From DATKSS01 sp049582065 (GTDB lineage: Bacteria; Chloroflexota; Dormibacteria; Dormibacterales; Dormibacteraceae), in contig JBAUTF010000218.1 of the NCBI GenBank assembly GCA_049582065.1, forward strand, positions 1 to 6,551: DNA of 6,551 bases, in the 5' to 3' direction. Shown here piece after piece: positions 1 through 6,551 of this stretch. The notes under the pieces were generated by a model that was not told the DNA's origin, made no database searches, and saw nothing but the letters and a program-made list of their open reading frames with translations. The position numbers were made by a program, and so were the translations under genes. The first letter of the stretch is position 1, and every line of letters starts with the position of its first letter.

Positions 1-110
1 CCGGGCAGCGTGAGCGCTCGGACCCGGTGGCCTGCCTTTTCGAGTGCCGGCACGACCTCGTCCCATGAGGAAGCGTCGAGCCAGAAGCCAGGGATGAGGA
101 TCATGTCCAT
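1..110 (-). CDS. Alpha/beta hydrolase, N-terminal fragment (runs off left edge)
   Basis: Thirty-six complete codons are visible before the window ends. The protein opens with MDMILIPGFWLDASSW, followed by a helix (DEVVPALEKAGH) and then RVRALTLPG. This is the usual start of an alpha/beta-hydrolase fold: a first beta strand, a GFW turn that normally supplies the oxyanion-hole region, and a second strand ending in LPG. The nucleophile and catalytic His lie outside the window, so substrate and catalytic competence cannot be judged. Small soluble esterases or methylesterase-like enzymes of actinobacteria begin this way; that is family knowledge, not proof. The start is ambiguous. The ATG ending at 110 sits 7 bases after a TAGCAT box, which suits a leaderless mRNA. 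The ATG at 102-104 has an AGGGG Shine-Dalgarno-like run 7 bases upstream. The two differ by only two residues. No signal peptide is seen. Confidence 0.72.
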   Translation of the reverse strand, partial: MDMILIPGFWLDASSWDEVVPALEKAGHRVRALTLP

Positions 111-117
111 GCCCCTA

Positions 118-123
118 ATGCTA
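118..123 (-). promoter_or_regulatory. Putative -10 box of the alpha/beta hydrolase gene
   Basis: Read on the minus strand the hexamer is TAGCAT, matching TANNNT, and it ends 7 bases before the ATG at 110. A transcript starting at the usual distance from such a box would begin at or beside the start codon. No -35 hexamer is recognisable. The rest of the gap between this gene and the DinB gene (111-215) shows no convincing terminator. Confidence 0.45.
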
Positions 124-215
124 TCGAGGCAACGCAGTGCACCACGACAGCCTGGGGGGATGATTCCTCTTTACTTCCAGCTACCCCACGAAACGCAGGC
201 AAACGCGCAAGCGGG

Positions 216-713
216 CTAGGAGATCGCGGCCTTGATCGATCCCTCGTGGGCTTTGATGTGTCCGATGAGCACGCGCTCGAGGCGTTGCGCGATGGACATG
301 GGTCCGACGGGGGTCTCGCGCATCTTGTCGAGCTGCGAATCTGGAATCGCCCGCACCGCGTCGGCGATCCTTTTCTTGTTTTCCCGCAACCTCGATACGA
401 CGTCGGCTTGCTTGACGGCTGCGTGCGCAGCCGCGTGACGGGCGTTGACCACCCGGAAATCGACGGGGGCCGGGACGTCGCCCGCGAGCATTACCTGGAT
501 CCGCTCCACGATGAAAGGCTCGACCTGCGCGACGTGATCCGCGATCACTCCGACCGGGCGGCCCTCGTCTTCGTCGTTCATGCGCTCGGGAAAGTTCTTG
601 CCGGGCATGCGCCACTGCTCATCGCTCAGCGATTCGACCAGCCGGATGAACTCGTCCTGGGCGGCCTCGAACTCGGTCGCGTATCGGGCCGCCCGCGTGG
701 CTGTATGTGACAC
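216..713 (-). CDS. DinB-fold (four-helix bundle) putative metal-dependent protein
   Basis: From the GTG at 713 the product is 165 residues. It looks like a DinB/YfiT or mycothiol-dependent maleylpyruvate isomerase-type helical bundle. The diagnostic residues are three histidines: H60 in the helix GVIADHVAQ, and H152 and H156 in GHIKAHEG near the C-terminus. This H...HxxxH spacing forms the divalent-metal site in the family. Helices are predicted around 8-30, 54-78, 90-122 and 138-164. DinB-fold members include thiol-dependent transferases and many damage- or stress-induced proteins of unknown activity, so the reaction here is unknown. An upstream in-frame GTG at 758 would add 15 residues. I prefer 713 because a TACGAT box lies exactly 6 bases before it and the protein then begins right at the first helix. 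No signal peptide or membrane segment is seen. The gene is divergent from the lipoprotein peptidase gene. Confidence 0.75.
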   Translation of the reverse strand: MSHTATRAARYATEFEAAQDEFIRLVESLSDEQWRMPGKNFPERMNDEDEGRPVGVIADHVAQVEPFIVERIQVMLAGDVPAPVDFRVVNARHAAAHAAVKQADVVSRLRENKKRIADAVRAIPDSQLDKMRETPVGPMSIAQRLERVLIGHIKAHEGSIKAAIS

Positions 714-719
714 GCAACC

Positions 720-725
720 ATCGTA
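720..725 (-). promoter_or_regulatory. Putative -10 box of the DinB-fold gene
   Basis: The minus-strand hexamer is TACGAT (TANNNT), followed by six bases and then the GTG at 713. This would put the transcription start on the G of the start codon. There is no Shine-Dalgarno sequence in the six-base gap. No -35 motif is recognisable at the usual spacing. Confidence 0.5.
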
Positions 726-766
726 GTCGCAGGCGGGCCACTGGAACTCGCGCCGCACACGCCCGG

Positions 767-772
767 TAGACT
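767..772 (+). promoter_or_regulatory. Putative -10 box of the TAP-like lipoprotein gene
   Basis: TAGACT matches TANNNT and is followed by seven bases (GCGAGGG) before the GTG at 780. A GAGGG run lies in the gap but is too close to the start codon for a normal Shine-Dalgarno interaction, so leaderless initiation is more plausible. It lies about 40 bp from the oppositely oriented DinB-gene box, so the two divergent promoters are packed together. Confidence 0.45.
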
Positions 773-779
773 GCGAGGG

Positions 780-2260
780 GTGACCAGTCGCGGAGCCACG
801 CTCATCATGCTCGCCGCTTTGCTGGTCTCAGCGTGCACGCGGGGAGCGAACGCCATCGCCGTCGCAAGCCCGTCCCCGCTGCCCACCCCGAGCACCATCG
901 CATGGACGAGCTGTGGCGGCGGATTCCAGTGCGGCAGCATACCGGTGCCTCTCGATTACTCAGGGCAAACGGCTGGCACGATCACGATCGCGATGATCCG
1001 CAAGCCGGCGACCGACCCTGCGAAGCGCATCGGCTCTCTTCTGGTCAATCCCGGTGGACCGGGCGATCCTGCAATCGATTTCCTGCGCCAGGACGTATCC
1101 GCGATGTCAGAGCTCAATGTGTACTTCGACCTGGTCGCCTTCGACCCCCGCGGCGTCGGGCAGAGCGACGCGGTGCACTGCCTGCCTCCCGCTCAGCAGG
1201 ACGCTTACAACGCTGTGGACCCCGTGCTGGACGATCCGCAGGAGAAGGCTGCCTTCATCCAGGCCGACAAAGACTATGCGGCCGCGTGCGAGCAGCAGAG
1301 CGGAAGGATCCTCCCGTTTATCGACACCGCCAGCGCCGCACGTGACATGGACCTGGTCCGGGCGGCACTCGGCGACCCCAAGCTGACCTACCTTGGCCTG
1401 TCCTACGGCACGTTCCTCGGCCAGATGTACGCCCACCTGTTTCCCACCCACGTGCGCGCACTCTCACTAGATGGAGTGGTCGATCCCTCCATATCCGCCG
1501 AGGACCTCAACCGCACCCAGCTGATCTCATTCGAGGCGAACCTCCAGGCGTTCCTGGCCGACTGCCGAGCACGAAAGACAGGCGCTTCGCCGTGTCAGTA
1601 TGCGAAGACCGGCGACCCCGGCACCAAGCTGACCGCCCTCATGCAGCAACTTGACGCCCAGCCTCTTCAGGTTGGCAGCCGCCTGCTCACTCGCGCGATC
1701 GGGTTGAACGGGGTGCTGCTGGCGCTGTACGACCAGAGCTTCTGGAGCTACCTGGACCAGGGACTCACGCTCGCCGACCAGGGAAACGGAAGCGTCCTGA
1801 TGGCCCTTTCGGATACCTATTACCAACGGAGCTCGGACGGAACGTACAGCAGCCTGGAGGACGCCAACGCGGCCATCGACTGCGTGGACCGGCCCGTGGC
1901 GAGCGACATCGCGACTTACGATGCGCTCGGACCCGTCTATTCCAAGATCTCCCCCCTGTTCGGCCCCGCGTTCCAGTACTCCAACCTGCTCTGCTCTTAC
2001 TGGCCGGCGAAGGAGACGGGGCACGTCGGGCCCCTGACGGCGGACGGTGCGCCGCCGATTCTTCTGGTGGGCGGCTCGAACGACCCGGCCACTCCGTACG
2101 TGTGGGCGCAGTCTGTGCACAGTCAGCTGGCCGGCTCGGTGCTGCTCACGCGCCAGGGCAATGGCCACACGTCGTTCGACTCGAGCCCTTGCTCGCACGC
2201 CGCCGAGGACGCCTACCTGATCAACCTGACGCTTCCAGCGGAGGGTACTGTCTGTTCTAG

Positions 2261-2264
<4 letters not shown>
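780..2264 (+). CDS. Secreted lipoprotein serine peptidase/hydrolase, TAP-like alpha/beta-hydrolase family
   Basis: This 494-residue product begins with a lipoprotein signal: a basic start, a hydrophobic run and a lipobox LVSAC with C19 as the lipidation site. A Pro/Ser-rich linker (about 30-39) follows. The mature protein has the features of the tripeptidyl-aminopeptidase-like (MEROPS S33) family. These are an early conserved pair C45/C51 before IPVPLDY, the oxyanion segment NPGGPG (90-95), FDPRGVGQSD (121-130) and the nucleophile elbow GLSYGT with Ser208. The C-terminal TAP-like domain carries Asp435 in GGSNDPATP and His463 in GNGHTSF, so the triad looks complete. Ten cysteines beyond C19 suggest disulfides in an exported protein. 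Relatives include Streptomyces Slp/TAP peptidases and the mycobacterial Hip1-type proteases; its natural substrate is not visible. The expected role is peptide or ester hydrolysis at the outer face of the cell membrane. The GTG start is favoured by the upstream -10 box; an ATG at 807 would shorten the signal peptide. Its stop overlaps the clpB stop. Confidence 0.88.
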
Positions 2265-4852
<2,588 letters not shown>

Positions 4853-4858
4853 GATGTG

Positions 4859-4864
4859 TTGCTA
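4859..4864 (-). promoter_or_regulatory. Weak candidate -10 box of clpB
   Basis: The minus-strand hexamer TAGCAA sits in the same position (ending 6 bases before the GTG) as the TANNNT boxes of the other genes, but its last base is A where T is expected. The match is imperfect, and clpB may use another sigma factor or a start further upstream. The TAG of this hexamer is also the in-frame stop that fixes the clpB start. Confidence 0.22.
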
Positions 4865-4896
4865 CCCGCGCGCGCCGCCCACCAAACCGCGAGCCG

Positions 4897-4902
4897 TATC
4901 TT
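4897..4902 (+). promoter_or_regulatory. Putative -10 box of the fpg-like gene
   Basis: TATCTT matches TANNNT and ends 6 bases before the ATG at 4909. The six-base gap (GGCCCC) has no Shine-Dalgarno sequence, which supports a leaderless transcript. No -35 hexamer is evident; the bases at the usual distance are all G/C. Confidence 0.5.
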
Positions 4903-4908
4903 GGCCCC

Positions 4909-5736
4909 ATGCCTGAGCTGCCAGAGCTGGAAGCGGTGCGGATTCGCCTGAGTCCACGGCTCGAAGGCAGGCTGATCACGGCAGCGAACGTGAACCCGAA
5001 AAAGGCGCATTTGCTTCGCTACCCGGTCGACAACTTCGCGCTGGAGCTGCCGGCGAGGCGGATCACTTCGCTGGCCAGGCGTGGCAAGCACCTGGTGTTC
5101 GCCACGGAGCTTGGCGGGGGTGGATCGCCGCGCTGGCTGGTCATCAATCCGATGCTCGGCGGCCGGTTCCAGCTCGCAGAGGGGGACTCGCCGGCGCCGG
5201 CGACGGAGGTCTTCACGGTTCGCGTCGAGGGCAGGCTGGAGCTGCGCTATCTCGATTTCCGTGACATGGGGCGGATCTATTGGGTTGAAGACTGCGACCG
5301 CGAGGTGCCGGGTTGGGCGGCGCTCGGGCCGGAAGCGGACTCGGTGGCCGACATGGGCCTCGAGGTGTTCCGCAAGCGACTGCGCCGGTTCCGCGACGAG
5401 CTGAAGGACCTGTTGCGGAACCAGGAGTTCCTGGCGGGCGTGGGAAACGCTTACTCGGACGAGATCCTGTTCGAGGCTCGGCTCCTGCCCCTGCGGCGTA
5501 GAGCGTCGCTCAAGCCAGGGGACGAGGAGGCGTTGTACGGGGCGATCCCACTGGTCCTTTCACGGGCGGTGGAGGCGATCCTTGCCAACCCGAACTACGA
5601 CGAGTCGAAGCAGGACCGCTCGTTCATGGCCGTGCACATGAAGGGCGGGAAGACCTGTCCCCGATGCGGCCACCGAATCAGCCAGCTCGGCTCGAATCGG
5701 GAGCCGCTGAACTTCTGCCGGGGCTGCCAGGTCTGA
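4909..5736 (+). CDS. Fpg/Nei-family bifunctional DNA glycosylase/AP lyase with zinc finger
   Basis: The 275-residue product starts MPELPELEAV, the family N-terminus: after Met removal Pro2 is the catalytic amine, followed by Glu3 and Glu6. Lys60 in RRGKHL is the conserved beta-turn lysine. The helix-two-turn-helix region lies at about 163-195 and contains GVGNAYSDEILFEA with the conserved Asn180. A C-terminal zinc finger uses C250, C253, C270 and C273. The family excises oxidised bases such as 8-oxoguanine or oxidised pyrimidines and cleaves the abasic site, in base excision repair on the chromosome. Some lesion-recognition residues differ from classical MutM: the segment HLGMSG of E. coli Fpg is NPMLGG here (80-85), and DPRRFG is DFRDMG (116-121). 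The zinc-finger Arg (R264) is one position further from C270 than in E. coli Fpg. I therefore give no firm gene symbol; an Fpg/Nei subfamily with altered lesion preference is possible. The gene is divergent from clpB across 56 bp. Confidence 0.92.
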   Translation: MPELPELEAVRIRLSPRLEGRLITAANVNPKKAHLLRYPVDNFALELPARRITSLARRGKHLVFATELGGGGSPRWLVINPMLGGRFQLAEGDSPAPATEVFTVRVEGRLELRYLDFRDMGRIYWVEDCDREVPGWAALGPEADSVADMGLEVFRKRLRRFRDELKDLLRNQEFLAGVGNAYSDEILFEARLLPLRRRASLKPGDEEALYGAIPLVLSRAVEAILANPNYDESKQDRSFMAVHMKGGKTCPRCGHRISQLGSNREPLNFCRGCQV

Positions 5737-5767
5737 TCGGAACTCACTTCCCCACTTCCTTTGGGGT

Positions 5768-5788
5768 CCCCGCGCGTCCAGCGCGGGG
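5768..5788 (+). terminator. GC hairpin, possible terminator of the fpg-like gene
   Basis: A perfect 8-bp stem, CCCCGCGC with GCGCGGGG, closes a five-base loop (GTCCA) 31 bases after the fpg-like stop. No T-run follows. It could act as a terminator of the U-tract-less kind reported in GC-rich bacteria, or it may simply be part of the repeat element. Confidence 0.35.
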
Positions 5789-5866
5789 TAGGTGCCCGCA
5801 GGGCCGGATGGGGAGGTGAAAATCTAGCCGATGGTTGGGCCTCCCCATCCCCCGGCTTCGCCGGGT

Positions 5867-5889
5867 ACTTCCCCGCTCAGCGGGGAAGT
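5867..5889 (-). terminator. Strong hairpin just after the DUF2277 stop, possible terminator
   Basis: A perfect 10-bp stem, ACTTCCCCGC with GCGGGGAAGT, closes a three-base loop. On the minus strand it begins two bases after the TAA of the DUF2277 gene, an ideal place to stop that transcript. It lacks a following T-run in either direction, so function as an intrinsic terminator is inferred from position and stem strength only. Confidence 0.45.
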
Positions 5890-5891
5890 GG

Positions 5892-6113
5892 TTAAGACCG
5901 GCGGCTGCCCGCGAGGTTTCCCGAGATGCTCTCCAGGAGCCGCTGGGAGGCCACCGCGATCTCGTCCACCGCGCCCTCGAATGCGACCTGGTGCCGGCTC
6001 GATGGCTCGCGGAAGCCGCTCACCTTACGCACGAACTGCCGTGCGGCGGCTCGGATCTCCTCGTCCGAGGCTACGGCGTCCGCCTGGCGCAGCGTCTTGA
6101 TGCTTCTGCACAT
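5892..6113 (-). CDS. DUF2277 family small protein
   Basis: The product is 73 residues and starts MCRSIKTL, the hallmark N-terminus of the DUF2277 family. It continues with the conserved pattern DEEIRAAARQFVRKVSGFREPS (17-38) and a helical FEGAVDEIAVASQRLLESI (45-63). The function of the family is unknown; it is a small, soluble, mostly helical protein with no membrane segment. The reading frame stays open upstream to 6188, but those extra residues overlap the neighbouring gene and are not family-like. The ATG at 6113 is chosen because the MCR motif starts there and a TATCGT box sits exactly 6 bases before it. It lies 13 bases after the stop of the membrane-protein gene on the same strand, so read-through from that gene is also possible. 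A strong hairpin follows the stop. Confidence 0.88.
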   Translation of the reverse strand: MCRSIKTLRQADAVASDEEIRAAARQFVRKVSGFREPSSRHQVAFEGAVDEIAVASQRLLESISGNLAGSRRS

Positions 6114-6119
6114 GGGATA

Positions 6120-6125
6120 ACGATA
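6120..6125 (-). promoter_or_regulatory. Putative -10 box of the DUF2277 gene
   Basis: The minus-strand hexamer TATCGT (TANNNT) fits inside the 13-base gap between the stop of the membrane-protein gene and the DUF2277 ATG, ending 6 bases before that ATG. It would give the small gene its own leaderless transcript despite an operon-like position. No -35 motif is visible upstream. Confidence 0.48.
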
Positions 6126-6126
6126 G

Positions 6127-6551
6127 CTAGCCACCGAGGTGCGGCGGAAGCTCGGGTAGCTCGGGCGGCGCGAGCCGCGTCGGATCAAGGCCGGCTCGTT
6201 TCAGCATCGCATTGGCGAGCCGGTCGTACCGCCGCTCGGCGATGTCTCCCACCGGATCGGCACTCGCGGACATGAGCTGGCGGAAGCTCAGGGTGGAAAC
6301 CGCGCGGTACGCCAGCACGGCGCGCGCCTGGTCTGCCCGACCCGTGAGCGAAGCGATGCGTACGAAGGCGAGCGCAGCGCCGGTCTCGCGCATGTCGCGC
6401 CACCGCCAACCGAGGTAAGGCACCATCACCAGCAGAATCGGCGGCACCGCAATCAGCAGCGCCATCACGACCGCCGTCTGCAGGATCGCCTGGTGGATGT
6501 TGTGGCCGGTCGTGACCAGTGAGTCGCCCGAGTACTTGCGCAGCGTGTCGG
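6127..6551 (-). CDS. Unrecognised single-pass membrane protein, C-terminal fragment
   Basis: The frame is open from the right edge and ends with TAG at 6127-6129, giving 140 visible residues. I do not recognise the family. The visible part runs DTLRKYSGDSLVTTGHNIHQ, then one strongly hydrophobic segment (visible residues about 21-47, with AVVMALLIAVPPILLVMV). A basic stretch follows (WRWRDMRE), then an Ala/Arg-rich helical region, and a proline-rich tail PPELPELPPHLGG. The positive charge after the membrane segment suggests a cytoplasmic C-terminus of about 90 residues and an external N-terminal side. A GTG at 6468 inside the hydrophobic segment is a possible start codon by sequence, but coding-like sequence continues upstream without a stop, so the gene almost certainly begins outside the window. 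Its only visible neighbour downstream is DUF2277, 13 bases away. Confidence 0.72.
   Translation of the reverse strand, partial: DTLRKYSGDSLVTTGHNIHQAILQTAVVMALLIAVPPILLVMVPYLGWRWRDMRETGAALAFVRIASLTGRADQARAVLAYRAVSTLSFRQLMSASADPVGDIAERRYDRLANAMLKRAGLDPTRLAPPELPELPPHLGG

Larger units (their letters stand above)
5745..5890. repeat. Bipartite inverted-repeat element (two REP-like units)
   Basis: The gap between the fpg-like gene and DUF2277 is almost entirely structured. Its ends are a perfect 9-bp inverted repeat, CACTTCCCC (5745-5753) with GGGGAAGTG (5882-5890). Its centre is a perfect 11-bp inverted repeat, GGATGGGGAGG (5806-5816) with CCTCCCCATCC (5840-5850), around a 23-base spacer. Each half contains, in mirrored order, a CCCCGC-type hairpin (5768-5788 left; 5867-5889 right) and a smaller GC hairpin (GCCC/GGGC at 5794-5804 left; CCCGGC/GCCGGG at 5851-5865 right). 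The halves therefore look like two diverged copies of one unit in opposite orientation, the layout of paired REP or RIME-type intergenic palindromes. Other readings are a double bidirectional terminator or a structured non-coding RNA. No transposase or ORF is associated. Confidence 0.7.

Noticed and set aside
10..219. Plus-strand 69-codon open frame at the left edge
   Set aside because: It overlaps the alpha/beta-hydrolase N-terminus on the other strand. The hydrolase translation is recognisable and this one is not.
246..710. Plus-strand 154-codon open frame opposite the DinB-fold gene
   Set aside because: It is a complementary-strand shadow of a gene with an intact His triad. It has no family features or promoter.
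4881..4904. CCAA...TTGG dyad upstream of the glycosylase gene as an operator
   Set aside because: Only 4-bp arms separated by many bases, with no further symmetry; easily expected by chance.
5745..5890. CRISPR array or tRNA in the structured gap
   Set aside because: There are only two diverged units in inverted orientation, with no regular direct repeats and spacers. No cloverleaf with T-loop GTTC-type consensus is found.
6114..6188. Upstream in-frame extension of DUF2277 to 6188
   Set aside because: The family starts at MCR; the extension overlaps the membrane-protein gene and reads as arginine/serine-rich non-family sequence.
5831..6275. Plus-strand frames covering the hairpin region and DUF2277
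   Set aside because: Their translation is Pro/Arg/Gly-rich and runs through palindromes and antisense to the conserved DUF2277 residues; a shadow of GC-rich sequence.

Overview
This is a GC-rich bacterial stretch (by eye about two thirds G+C) of ordinary chromosomal, mostly housekeeping character. It carries seven protein genes and one structured intergenic element. No rRNA, tRNA, CRISPR array, insertion sequence or defence system is visible. GC-rich codon use, GTG starts, a lipoprotein TAP-like peptidase of a kind common in actinobacteria, and apparently leaderless promoters suggest a high-GC terrabacterial lineage such as Actinomycetota, Chloroflexota, Dormibacterota or Deinococcota. The sequence alone does not settle which.

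Layout. 1-110 (-) is the N-terminus of an alpha/beta hydrolase that runs off the left edge. 216-713 (-) is a DinB-fold protein with a complete His triad. 780-2264 (+) is a secreted lipoprotein serine peptidase or hydrolase of the TAP-like family, transcribed divergently from the DinB gene. 2261-4852 (-) is a full-length ClpB disaggregase, convergent with the peptidase and sharing a 4-bp CTAG in which both stop codons lie. 4909-5736 (+) is an Fpg/Nei-type DNA glycosylase with a zinc finger, divergent from clpB across 56 bp. 5737-5891 is a hairpin-rich intergenic region that reads as two inverted REP-like units between convergent genes. 5892-6113 (-) is a small DUF2277 protein. 6127-6551 (-) is the C-terminal part of an unrecognised single-pass membrane protein entering from the right edge.

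Together, ClpB (protein rescue), the glycosylase (oxidised base repair) and possibly the DinB-fold protein fit a stress and maintenance theme. The genes are mostly single transcription units rather than one operon, so this is context and not proof of a shared pathway.

The most informative pattern is regulatory. Of the six genes whose starts lie in the window, five have a TANNNT hexamer ending exactly 6 or 7 bases before the chosen start codon, and clpB has a degenerate version in the same register. This places transcription starts on or next to the start codons, so the mRNAs are probably leaderless. It also helps fix the starts of the DinB, DUF2277 and peptidase genes. The second notable item is the bipartite inverted-repeat element at 5745-5890. 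I did not find a convincing new multi-gene system here.
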